The translations under genes were made by a program, and so were the position numbers. This document shows, in pieces, positions 42,085-50,655 of a DNA stretch of 64,000 nucleotides. The DNA is from Rhizobium lentis (GTDB taxonomy: Bacteria; Pseudomonadota; Alphaproteobacteria; Rhizobiales; Rhizobiaceae). The stretch lies in assembly GCF_014200175.1 (NCBI RefSeq), contig NZ_JACHBD010000014.1, positions 62,001 through 126,000 on the forward strand, read 5' to 3'. Within the stretch, counting starts at the first letter, position 1. Every line of letters begins with the position of its first letter. The notes under the pieces were generated by a model. It was not told the DNA's origin, ran no database searches, and saw nothing but the letters and a program-made list of their open reading frames with translations.

Positions 42085-43209
42085 TCAGGGAACCAGCAGA
42101 TGCCGGATCACCTCGCCACGGTCTAACCGGTCGAAGGCCTCGTTGATTTCCTCAAGCGGGCCAGTGCTGGACAGCAGTCTCTCCACGGGCAACCTACCTT
42201 TGAGGAACAGGTCGATATAACGGGGAATATCGCGCGAAGGCACGCAGGACCCCATGTAGCTGCCTTTGATGATGCGTTCTTCCCCGACAAGAGGAAGCGG
42301 CGAGATCTCGAATTTGGTGTTCACGTTCGCCAGACCCGCTGTGGCTGTCGTGCCGCCGCGCCGCGTAATGCCATAAGCGGTTTCGAACGCTTTGCTCGAC
42401 CCTGCCATCTCGATGGCGTAGTCCACTCCCCCGCGTGTCGCTTCCTTGACCTCGCCGACCACATCCGGCGAGGTTGCCAGGAAGGTACGCGTCGCGCCCA
42501 GCGACCTAGCCAGCTCAAGCTTTTCCGGCATCAAATCGATGGCGACGATCTCGCTTGCCCCGCTGGCCACCGCTCCGAGGACCGCCGACAAGCCCACGCC
42601 CCCAAGGCCGATGACGGCGACCGACTGTCCCGGCTTCACGCCACACGTGTTTACGACCGCACCGACGCCTGTCATGACGGCGCATCCGAACAGGGCCGCC
42701 ATCGTGACGTCCACATCTTTGGTGATCTTGACGACCGAGTGCGCCGACACGATCGCGTATTCCGAAAACGCCGATACGCCGCTGTGATGGTTGATATCGT
42801 AGCCGCGAAGACGGATATGCTTGCTACCGTTCAACAATGTCCCGGCGGCGTTTGCGCGATAGCCAGGCTCACAGAGGCTAGCGCGTCCTCCCGCGCAGTA
42901 ATCGCAGTGTCCGCAGATCGGCAGGAACGACATCACGACGTGATCGCCAACCTTCACTGTATCCACACCGGGTCCGATTTCTTCGACGATGCCGGATGCT
43001 TCATGCCCCAACGCGACAGGCAGCGGGCGGGGCCGGTCGCCATTTATCGCCGACAGGTCGGAGTGGCACACACCAGCGGCCTTGATTTTGACCAGGACCT
43101 CAAGATTGCCCGGAGGCGCCAGGTCGACGGTCTCGACACTGAGAGGTCGCGAACTTGCATACGGCTTGGGAAGCCCTGACTCTCGGAGAATGACGGATTT
43201 CATCTGCAT
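42085..43209 (-). CDS. Zinc-dependent alcohol dehydrogenase
   Basis: The 374-residue medium-chain dehydrogenase has GVCHSD for catalytic zinc, GHEASGIVEEIG, the structural cysteine set CGHCDYCAGGRASLC near residue 99, and FGCAVMTGVGAVVN. The NAD site is IGLGGVGLSAVLGA followed by AIDLMPEK. It is more distant from the two enzymes near 5 and 11.8 kb than those are from each other. It lies between two metallo-hydrolase genes with short gaps (12 and 21 bp), suggesting successive hydrolysis and oxidation steps. Confidence 0.9.
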   Translation of the reverse strand: MQMKSVILRESGLPKPYASSRPLSVETVDLAPPGNLEVLVKIKAAGVCHSDLSAINGDRPRPLPVALGHEASGIVEEIGPGVDTVKVGDHVVMSFLPICGHCDYCAGGRASLCEPGYRANAAGTLLNGSKHIRLRGYDINHHSGVSAFSEYAIVSAHSVVKITKDVDVTMAALFGCAVMTGVGAVVNTCGVKPGQSVAVIGLGGVGLSAVLGAVASGASEIVAIDLMPEKLELARSLGATRTFLATSPDVVGEVKEATRGGVDYAIEMAGSSKAFETAYGITRRGGTTATAGLANVNTKFEISPLPLVGEERIIKGSYMGSCVPSRDIPRYIDLFLKGRLPVERLLSSTGPLEEINEAFDRLDRGEVIRHLLVP

Positions 43210-43221
43210 TGTCGCGTATTC

Positions 43222-44115
43222 CTATCTCGAGAGCATCTGCATGGCGGCGGGTACGTAGCGGAAGCCTTCCCGCTCCCGGGCGACGTTGCCGAGCCCGGGC
43301 CACGCAAAGTGATAGGACATCACTGGTATGCGGTCTGTCGCGAGCATATCCAGCACCCGGGTGCGCGAGCGCGCCGAGAGCTTGGGATCGGTGTCGTACT
43401 TGAACTCCATCCACGGGCGTTCCATCAGCAGGATATGATGATGGGTCAGATCGCCGAGGAAGCAGAGCCGATCGTTGTCAGACTGCATGAGGAAGCAAAA
43501 GTGGCCCAAGGTGTGGCCTGGAGCGTGCACCGCTTGCACGCCCGGCAGGAACTCCTGACCGTCCACGAAATGCGCTATCCGATCACGGTGTGGAAGAAGG
43601 TTTCTCCGGGCATTTTCCACCTGAGCCTTGAAACCGGCATCAAGCTTGCCTCCGTCGGTCCAGTCATCGAAGTCGCTTTCGCTTATGAAGATCTCCGCGT
43701 TCGGAAAATTAAGCTTGCCGTCCTGATCGCAAAGTCCGCCGGTGTGGTCGATGTGTGCGTGGGACAACACCACGGCATCGACTTCCAAGGGGTCGATGCC
43801 TGCCTCCTGCATGCTTTTCAGCAAGCGGCCGGTCGTCGGCCCGAAAATCTTCGACGTCCCCATCCCGGTGTCGAACAGGATGGTCTTTCCGTTGATTTTG
43901 ACCAGCGGGATGTTCTGCTCGAGGGTTACCGACGAACTGGACAGGAAGTTCCTGTCGAGCATATCCGTCACTGTGGCCGCGTCGACCCCGAGAAAATTCT
44001 CCCGCGGATCGCCCAATTCCAACGGTCCGTCCGAAAGCACCGTTATTTCGCCGGTTCCGAACTTGAACGGATAGAAATAGGGCACCTTAGTCTGATGCGC
44101 TTGGTCATTGAGCAC
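43222..44115 (-). CDS. Metallo-beta-lactamase-fold hydrolase
   Basis: GTG at 44115 with GGGAGG nine bases upstream gives 297 residues. The metal ligands are in VLSHAHIDHTGGL near residue 119, HAPGHTLGHFCF near 204, and FLGDLTHHH near 225. It is very similar to the exported protein at 50656-51654 (shared FDTGMG, FGPTTGRL, FDTDPKLSAQSR-like stretches) but lacks a signal peptide. It is the first gene of an operon headed by the perfect operator at 44146-44172. Likely a lactone or ester hydrolase of the regulon. Confidence 0.88.
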   Translation of the reverse strand: MLNDQAHQTKVPYFYPFKFGTGEITVLSDGPLELGDPRENFLGVDAATVTDMLDRNFLSSSSVTLEQNIPLVKINGKTILFDTGMGTSKIFGPTTGRLLKSMQEAGIDPLEVDAVVLSHAHIDHTGGLCDQDGKLNFPNAEIFISESDFDDWTDGGKLDAGFKAQVENARRNLLPHRDRIAHFVDGQEFLPGVQAVHAPGHTLGHFCFLMQSDNDRLCFLGDLTHHHILLMERPWMEFKYDTDPKLSARSRTRVLDMLATDRIPVMSYHFAWPGLGNVAREREGFRYVPAAMQMLSR

Positions 44116-44145
44116 GCCGCATATCCTCCCAGATTGGCTGTACCA

Positions 44146-44172
44146 TTTGACAGATTGTATGAAAATCTGTCA
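44146..44172 (-). promoter_or_regulatory. Palindromic operator/promoter of the hydrolase-dehydrogenase operon
   Basis: GACAGATT and AATCTGTC flank seven bases (GTATGAA) with perfect symmetry, and both strands carry TTGACA. On the minus strand TTGACA is -35, with TCAAAT 17 bases on as a -10 candidate, about 30 bp before the GTG start. Because it is symmetrical, it could also help silence the receptor transcript end on the other side. Confidence 0.8.
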
Positions 44173-44197
44173 ACAGAATATTGATGATAGTCTGTCG

Positions 44198-46750
44198 TCA
44201 GGAAACGACCGAAAGCATGTGACCCCTCGGCCTGCCGATGTTGAACTGTTCTATCTGCTGCATCAGCCGCTGGGTCTCCTTTGTGAGTTCCTGAGTGGCG
44301 GCGTGGGCTTGCTCGGCGATGGCAGCGTTTCGCTGGGTGCTGTCATCGATCTCGCCGACGGCCTGGTTCACTTCGATAAGCGAAGCCGCCTGGTCCCTGC
44401 TTGCCGCAGCGATAAGCTCAACCCTTTCGGAAATTCCGGCAACATTCGACGATATTGCAATGAGCACACTGCCCGCCTCGTTCACCAATCTCGATCCCGA
44501 GGCGACTTCCTCGGTCGATCTTGCGATGAGTCCCTTGATTTCCTGGGCGGCTAGAGCCGACCGCTGGGCAAGTTCCCGGACTTCTTGGGCGACGACCGCG
44601 AAACCCTGCCCAGCTTCTCCTGCTCTCGCGGCCTCGACGCCGGCATTGAGTGCCAGGAGATTGGTCTGGAAAGCGATCTCGTCGATTACGCCGATGATTT
44701 GCGAAATGCGCCCGGAAGCCGCTTCTATTCGGCCCATAGCGTCGACCGCGTTCGTGACCACTGAAGCAGACGCATCCGCGGCCTGTTTGGTTTCCTTTAC
44801 AAGCCGGGCTGCGGCCTGCGCCTGCTCTGTCGACGAATGCACCGTCGCGGTGAGTTGATGAACCGCAGCCGCTGTCTCCTCCAACGACGCGGCTTGGCGC
44901 TCGCTGCGGCGGGAGAGATCATCGGCGCCACTGCTGAGATTGTCTGCATTTTGCCGAATGAGCACGATGTTGCCGCGAAGTTCCGACATCGTCGCCTGCA
45001 AGCGCAGCAACGAATTGTTGAAGTCCCGTCGCAATTGTTCCAGCCGCCCGGAGAACGGTTGATCGATCGTGCTCGAAACATCACCGTTGGATAACCTCTC
45101 CAGCCCAGCGGCAAGACTGTCGACGGCGTCGCCGATCTGTTTGTCGATCTCGGCTTTCTCCGCCTCGTTGTGCCGACGTTCAGCTTCGGAAGCCGATCGT
45201 TGACGATCCGCGTCGTTCTCGATCTCGATCTTCCTCGCGGCATTCTCCCTGAAGACACAGAGCGCCCGGGCCATTTCTCCGAGCTCATCAGCGCGCTCAG
45301 AACCGCCGATCTCAATGTCAAGGTCCCCTTCCGCCAAACGCCGCATGTCGTCGGTCAACTGGACGACAGGTTTTTTGAAAGTCGCAATCATCCCGAAGCC
45401 AGCGAGAAGTGCGACGAGGACGCCAGCAAATGTCGTGATGAGGCCAATGCCATTCGCGTAAGCCGTCTCTTCAATGGCTCTTGCGCGCTGGGCGTCGGCA
45501 AACGTCGTGAGGTGGCCCCATATGGTGTTCAACTGGTCTGTCGTTTGCCTATATTGCGCACGCCTCACTTCCGAGATCTCGACGAGCTTCGCACTGTCCT
45601 GCGTCAAACCCTCTACCGCCGGCGGCACCGTATTCTGGACTGCCTTGAAAAGGTCGAGGTCGGAAGCGGCACTCCATATGTCCAATATCTCCTTCTTCGT
45701 TCTGTCAAAGTTCTGGACGAGCTGCGCGCGGTTTTGTTCGGTAGGGTCGGCTATGAAGCGCGCAAGGTTTATCCTGATGAGGTAGCTGGAGTCCGAAAGT
45801 CTTCGGCTGCCGTCCAAGGCGCTGCTGATCTTCGCCAAACGTTGGTCGAGACCTGCGAACTCGACGATTGCTTTCTTTGTTTGTTGGTTCGCTACCGCGT
45901 TAATTGCGTCGGAGATTTCCTTGAACGCGGACATTGCGGTGTCGAGGCCCACGGCGTTGTCCGATGCGGCGCCCTGCGACAGAAGTTGTGTTACGCTTTT
46001 CACCGCGCCATCGACCGAGCTCGACAGTTTTGTGGCGTCTGATGGCAAGGAAGCCCGCAGATTTCGGGCGCTCCGACGCAACTCGCCGACTTTGCCGCCC
46101 AAATATTTGAGTTTCAGCTCGGTCGTTCCGGCGGATTGGTAGCCCGCGGCAAGATCAAGGAAGAAGGTTGCATAGCCTGTCACCCTGTCGGCATCGCGCA
46201 ACATCGATTTGGCGGCGCCCTCGGACTGCTCGCCGGACTTCCTTAACTCGTCTGCTAGCTTGAGCATTTCATTCTGCGACCAAACCAGCGATTCAGAATG
46301 ATTGGCGATCGAGCTTATCAGTTTCTCTTCGCTTTCATGGATGCTCCAGAGAGAACCAAAATTGTTCACCACGTCCAGCATAATCGCGTTTGCCGACTGG
46401 AGGCCTTCGCTTTCCCCCGTAGCTCCGGCATTCGTCACCAAAGCCTGCAGATGCGATTGCTGCGAGAGCAGGTCAGCCTTCACGCGATCGCGCCTTTCTT
46501 CCGACGCCTCGTCGAGAAACTCTCTCATCGAGGCGGAGACGTCACGGAAACCCGAGAGCACCTGCATCACCTGGCTTGAGGTTTCCAGGCGGCTTTGTAG
46601 GAGACCCGCAGCGTAGTGCCCCAAAAACCCCACCGCGCAAATACTGATTATGAAAGGCAGTACGAAAATGATTACTTTTGTCTGTAGCCGGAAACGGGAC
46701 AACAGCCTGTCCATTGTGGTCCATCCTTGTCCATAGGAAGCTTCATCCAT
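44198..46750 (-). CDS. Methyl-accepting chemotaxis protein under regulon control
   Basis: ATG 46750 behind GGAGGCGG gives 850 residues; the open frame upstream to 46936 covers operator DNA and is not coding. Membrane segments lie at residues ~25-45 and ~430-450, around a long helical periplasmic sensor. HAMP and signalling domains follow, with IDEIAFQTNLLALNAGVEAA at the tip. It is paralogous to the receptor at 15532-18048 over the full length including the sensor. Three copies of the shared operator lie 61-120 bp upstream, so this receptor is probably induced together with the uptake and breakdown genes. Confidence 0.92.
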   Translation of the reverse strand: MDEASYGQGWTTMDRLLSRFRLQTKVIIFVLPFIISICAVGFLGHYAAGLLQSRLETSSQVMQVLSGFRDVSASMREFLDEASEERRDRVKADLLSQQSHLQALVTNAGATGESEGLQSANAIMLDVVNNFGSLWSIHESEEKLISSIANHSESLVWSQNEMLKLADELRKSGEQSEGAAKSMLRDADRVTGYATFFLDLAAGYQSAGTTELKLKYLGGKVGELRRSARNLRASLPSDATKLSSSVDGAVKSVTQLLSQGAASDNAVGLDTAMSAFKEISDAINAVANQQTKKAIVEFAGLDQRLAKISSALDGSRRLSDSSYLIRINLARFIADPTEQNRAQLVQNFDRTKKEILDIWSAASDLDLFKAVQNTVPPAVEGLTQDSAKLVEISEVRRAQYRQTTDQLNTIWGHLTTFADAQRARAIEETAYANGIGLITTFAGVLVALLAGFGMIATFKKPVVQLTDDMRRLAEGDLDIEIGGSERADELGEMARALCVFRENAARKIEIENDADRQRSASEAERRHNEAEKAEIDKQIGDAVDSLAAGLERLSNGDVSSTIDQPFSGRLEQLRRDFNNSLLRLQATMSELRGNIVLIRQNADNLSSGADDLSRRSERQAASLEETAAAVHQLTATVHSSTEQAQAAARLVKETKQAADASASVVTNAVDAMGRIEAASGRISQIIGVIDEIAFQTNLLALNAGVEAARAGEAGQGFAVVAQEVRELAQRSALAAQEIKGLIARSTEEVASGSRLVNEAGSVLIAISSNVAGISERVELIAAASRDQAASLIEVNQAVGEIDDSTQRNAAIAEQAHAATQELTKETQRLMQQIEQFNIGRPRGHMLSVVS

Positions 46751-46810
46751 CGGGATCCGCCTCCGATGGAAGCATCGAATCATCAATGACGACACGAGGC
46801 TGCGCGACTG

Positions 46811-46870
46811 AGGATTGTCTGTCAACAGATTGTCTGATAAAGCATGTTCAGGTTTATCAGATTGTCTCGC
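46811..46870 (-). promoter_or_regulatory. Cluster of three operator copies upstream of the chemoreceptor gene
   Basis: GATTGTCTGTCAA (46813-46825), CAGATTGTCTGATAAAG (46826-46842) and TTATCAGATTGTCTC (46854-46868) all contain the GATTGTCT core of the regulon motif. On the minus strand a TTGACA -35 box lies between the first two. Multiple sites suggest tight or cooperative control. Confidence 0.72.
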
Positions 46871-47169
46871 GAACGTGCGGAGGAATAACTCCAGAACCGG
46901 CGCTGCCGCAGCCGGCACAACTTTCACCGCTGACATCGATCAAACCGCGATGTCCTTGTTTTCAGTGGAAAGCGGTGATGGCATCTCGGCCATGTGAAGG
47001 CTGCGAACATGTCGTCGTCGTGGTGACGGCGCCTTGGTGAACAAACGGGCCTTCCTTCTCATGGATGGACGGCTCCACGGATGACGCCGACCTCACCAGC
47101 TTTCCCAATATGCATATCGAGATGCCCGATCTGGGAACGGTAAGTGTTGAGATTGAGGAAGCAGAGAAG

Positions 47170-49614
47170 ATGACTGATACGAGAGCATTGCTCGATAATA
47201 TGACCTTGGCCGAGCAGGTCTCGCTACTTTCCGGCGACACGTTCTGGTCTTTACCGCCCATCGACCGCCTAGGGATAGGGAGATTGCGCTTGACGGACGG
47301 CCCCAACGGCGCCCGCGGGGCGGGATCTTTTGTCGGGGGTGTGACTGCAGCGGCTTTCCCGGTAGGCATTGCCATCGGAGCGAGTTGGAACCCGGACCTA
47401 GCCAGGGAAATCGGCAGTGCGCTAGGTGACGAGGTTCTTTCCAAAGGGGCCCATATCTCGTTGGCGCCGACCGTTAACATCCAGCGCAGCGTCACAAACG
47501 GCCGCAACTTTGAGTGTTTCTCTGAGGATCCGATACTGACGGCGGAACTTGCCGTCGGCTATATCGAAGGTCTGCAGTCCAAGAAAGTGGGTGCCACGAT
47601 AAAACATTTCGCCGGCAACGAGTCCGAGATCGAACGTACAACCATCTCTTCAGATATCGATGAACGCACTCTGCGCGAAGTCTACCTAATACCCTTTGAG
47701 GCGGCGGTGAAGCGGGCAAAGGTCTGGGCCGTGATGTCTTCATATAACAAACTAAACGGTACTTACACGGCGGAAAGCCATTGGCTGTTGAACGAGGTAC
47801 TGCGCGGTGACTGGGGTTTTAACGGCGTGGTGATGTCGGACTGGTTCGGCTCGCGTTCGACCGCACCCACCGTGAATGCTGGGTTGGATCTGGAGATGCC
47901 GGGCCCGACCCGCGACCGCGGCTCCAAGCTTCTGGCGGCGATCGACGCGGGCGAGGTAAGTGTCGAGACCGTCCGCGCCTGTGTGCACAATATCCTGACC
48001 CTGATGGAACGCACCGGCGCAATCAACGATCATCGCGAGTTTAAGGAGTACGCCATTAATCGGCCGGAACATAGGGCACTCATCAGGCGCGCGGGAGCGG
48101 AAAGCGCAGTTCTGCTACAGAATGACGGCATCCTGCCATTGGCTCAGCAAGGTACGGTCGCCATCATTGGACCCAATGCCAAGATCGCGCAGGTTATGGG
48201 AGGCGGCTCGGCGCAGTTGAACCCCCACTATGTCGTCAGTCCGTGGCAGGGGCTGGCGGACGCCCTGGGTGAGGAGAACGTGTGCTACGCTCGGGGTTGC
48301 AGCAATTATCGGTTTCAGCCGCTGATCGAAAACCCGACAACCTTCGAATTTTTCCAAGAAAGGGAGCTTGCTGGCGAGCCCGTGAAGGTTATCGAGGAAC
48401 CGTCGAGCCTCGGTGTATGGTTGCCCCCCGTGGCCGGGGGCCTAGTCGATCCGCATCGCTTTTCCGCCCGAATGCGCACCGTCTTCACAGCCTTAGAAGC
48501 CGGCGTCTATCGCGTCGGCCTGACCTCGGCCGGGCTTGGTCGGGTCTATGTGGACGGCAGGCTTGTGGTGGACGCCTGGGCTTCCTGGACACGTGGTACC
48601 ACATTCTTTGAAGAAGGCTGCGAGGAGGTCGTGGGTGAAATCACGCTCGAAGCCGGCCGTACATACGAGGTCGTCGCCGAGTACGCCCGGCACGATCACG
48701 TCAACCTCTATATCGCCGCAATTCGGGTAGGAATAGGCAGGTTTTCGGCCGAAGCGGAGATTGCCGAGGCAGCAGCCGTCGCCGCGAAGGCTGATCATGC
48801 GGTAGTCTTCGTGGGCAGAACGGGCGACTGGGATACCGAGGGCTCCGATCTCCGCGGCATTGCACTTCCTGGTCTGCAGGACCAGCTTGTTGAGGCGGTA
48901 ATTGCGGCCAATCCGAACACGATTGTCGTCCTACAAACCGGTGGACCGGTGGAAATGCCCTGGCTTTCCGGTGCTCGTGCAGTACTGCAATGCTGGTATC
49001 CCGGTCAGGAGGCTGGCAACGCGATCGCCGATGTGCTCCTTGGCAAGGCCGAGCCCTCGGGCCGACTGGCACAGACTTTCCCCGTGCGCTGGGCTGACAA
49101 TCCCACACATACCGAGGATGACGCGGTCTATCCAGGCAAGAATGGCCATGTGCGATATGACGAAGGTGTGTTCGTTGGATATCGGCACTACGATCGCCAG
49201 GACATTAAGCCACTGTTCCCCTTCGGTCATGGTCTCGGTTATTCAAGCTTTGCGATGTCAGACCTGACGGTGGGGCTGCCGGATCCTGCCGGCGCGGTGA
49301 CAGTGACACTGGGATTGACCAACGTCAGCGAGCGGCCAGGTTCGGCAGTGGTGCAAATCTATGTCGGCGATGTTGAAGCATCTGTACCCAGACCGGTTAA
49401 AGAATTGAAGGCCTTCTCGAAAATCGGCCTGGAACCCGGTGAGAAACGAAGGCTCAGTTTCATTCTTGACGCCCGAACATTTGCCTTCTTCGACACGACC
49501 GAGCGGTGCTGGCGGATAGAGACGGGGGAATTTGCAGTTATGGTTGGGTTCTCGGCCACCGACATCCGTTTGAGTGGAACTGTCACGCAAAAGGGCGCTG
49601 TCTTAGCGCTCTAA
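47170..49614 (+). CDS. GH3 family beta-glucosidase with PA14 insert
   Basis: ATG 47170 behind GAGGAAGCAGAGAAG gives 814 residues without a signal peptide, so it is probably cytoplasmic. The GH3 N-terminal barrel has RLTDGPNGARG and KHFAGNESE near residue 152, and the nucleophile aspartate in VVMSDWFGS near 223. A PA14-like insert (about residues 390-520, with GVYRVGLTSAGLGRVYVDG) interrupts the second domain. The C-terminal part (FPFGHGLGYSSF onward) is fibronectin-like. This is the usual layout of bacterial GH3 beta-glucosidases. It would release glucose or another sugar from imported glycosides, perhaps plant-derived. Confidence 0.92.
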   Translation: MTDTRALLDNMTLAEQVSLLSGDTFWSLPPIDRLGIGRLRLTDGPNGARGAGSFVGGVTAAAFPVGIAIGASWNPDLAREIGSALGDEVLSKGAHISLAPTVNIQRSVTNGRNFECFSEDPILTAELAVGYIEGLQSKKVGATIKHFAGNESEIERTTISSDIDERTLREVYLIPFEAAVKRAKVWAVMSSYNKLNGTYTAESHWLLNEVLRGDWGFNGVVMSDWFGSRSTAPTVNAGLDLEMPGPTRDRGSKLLAAIDAGEVSVETVRACVHNILTLMERTGAINDHREFKEYAINRPEHRALIRRAGAESAVLLQNDGILPLAQQGTVAIIGPNAKIAQVMGGGSAQLNPHYVVSPWQGLADALGEENVCYARGCSNYRFQPLIENPTTFEFFQERELAGEPVKVIEEPSSLGVWLPPVAGGLVDPHRFSARMRTVFTALEAGVYRVGLTSAGLGRVYVDGRLVVDAWASWTRGTTFFEEGCEEVVGEITLEAGRTYEVVAEYARHDHVNLYIAAIRVGIGRFSAEAEIAEAAAVAAKADHAVVFVGRTGDWDTEGSDLRGIALPGLQDQLVEAVIAANPNTIVVLQTGGPVEMPWLSGARAVLQCWYPGQEAGNAIADVLLGKAEPSGRLAQTFPVRWADNPTHTEDDAVYPGKNGHVRYDEGVFVGYRHYDRQDIKPLFPFGHGLGYSSFAMSDLTVGLPDPAGAVTVTLGLTNVSERPGSAVVQIYVGDVEASVPRPVKELKAFSKIGLEPGEKRRLSFILDARTFAFFDTTERCWRIETGEFAVMVGFSATDIRLSGTVTQKGAVLAL

Positions 49615-49649
49615 TCGTGCAGAGAAGCAAAGACTACGTTTGGCGGTGG

Positions 49650-49965
49650 TTGAGTCCCAAAAAAGAGCGCAGTGGCGGTGAAGCTCGGTGAATGAGTGAA
49701 TGAATGGCTCAAGACGGGCGATATTGTCATCGACAGGAAGGATACCGACCTTCATAGGCGGCGAAGATGGCGTCGGAAGCGTTGGCGGACACGTTCGCGA
49801 CAGCGTCGGTCCTACGCTTTTTTTGATGCCTTTCGCAGTCTCTCGAACTGAGCTCACGCTAGCCGCGAGATCGGAATCGTCAATCATATCGAGGGCTGCC
49901 ACATTCTCGTGCAGTTCGGCTCGACCGATCTCCTTCAGGACATATGTATCGAGCAGTAATTTCAA
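49650..49965 (-). pseudogene. Broken VapC-type PIN toxin gene
   Basis: From ATG 49965 the minus strand begins MKLLLDTYVLKEIGRAELHE, the PIN-domain start with its first metal aspartate (LLDT). VSSVRETAKGIKK follows with the next conserved acidic residue. The frame then slips: DAIFAAYEGR is in the +1 frame and ILPVDDNIARL returns to the first frame, after which the gene is cut off. At least two frame changes and a missing C-terminus make it inactive. Just before it, the sequence coding for SIGAPDLSALDD ending at about 49974 looks like the tail of its antitoxin. Confidence 0.7.
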
Positions 49966-50219
49966 GCTTAGTCATCCAGCGCGCTAAGATCGGGAGCACC
50001 GATCGACCCGAGCGATATCGTATCCACCGGTGCGAAGATTGCGGGCAGCAAAGGTGGAACTCGATCGCCCAACCCTGATCATTTCTGGCAATGAGAAATC
50101 TTGTTTTCGGACGCGGAGCCACGGACAGACGCCGTCGCTCTGTGCGGAACTTGAGCCTGCAGCCCTTTCCAGGTATCTATCGGTCGAGAGCGCCAAAATT
50201 ACAGGCACAGGATGCGGCG

Positions 50220-50477
50220 ATGCTGAAAACCGACACCCGCCAAGCAAATTGGCGCCGTGCTAATCCAGCGAAATATGATGCTCATCTTGCTGTACAGCGA
50301 GCTGTAAAGGCAGGCGAGCTGGAAAAGCAAACATGTGAGGTCTGCGGGATTGAAATGGTCGACGCCCATCATGATCAAGACGACGACCCTTTAAAGGTGC
50401 GCTGGTTATGCCGACGGCATCACACGAGGCTTCACCACTACGGCGAGGATATGTTTCCGATCAGGAATGGCCTTTAG
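50220..50477 (+). CDS. Small HNH-like zinc protein
   Basis: The 85-residue protein has a basic N-terminal half (RRANPAKYDAHLAVQRAVKA) and a compact zinc/HNH pattern: CEVCG, then DAHHDQ, PLKVRWLCRRHH and RLHH. Similar small proteins are common in phages and plasmids of rhizobia, where they may bind or nick nucleic acid. ATG 50220 with AGGATG upstream is chosen; the longer frame from 50091 has a non-conserved N-terminus. It stands alone between a toxin pseudogene and an exported hydrolase. Confidence 0.6.
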   Translation: MLKTDTRQANWRRANPAKYDAHLAVQRAVKAGELEKQTCEVCGIEMVDAHHDQDDDPLKVRWLCRRHHTRLHHYGEDMFPIRNGL

Positions 50478-50655
50478 GTGCGGTCCGCCGATCGCTCTTG
50501 ATTTCAGTTGGCGTTCCCGCGAGACTTGATGTCTAGCAACGCGATGAAGGCGCACACTGCTTGTTGCGTAACTTCCGCCATGTGATGATTTTCGTTCGAC
50601 TGCCCTCCGGATAGGATTGACGCGAAGGTATTGCCCTCGCGCCCTTCTCTACCAC

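Noticed and set aside
46751..46936. N-terminal extension of the chemoreceptor at 44198
   Set aside because: It covers the operator cluster and promoter, and ATG 46750 has a good GGAGG site; the paralogue at 15532 also starts near this point.
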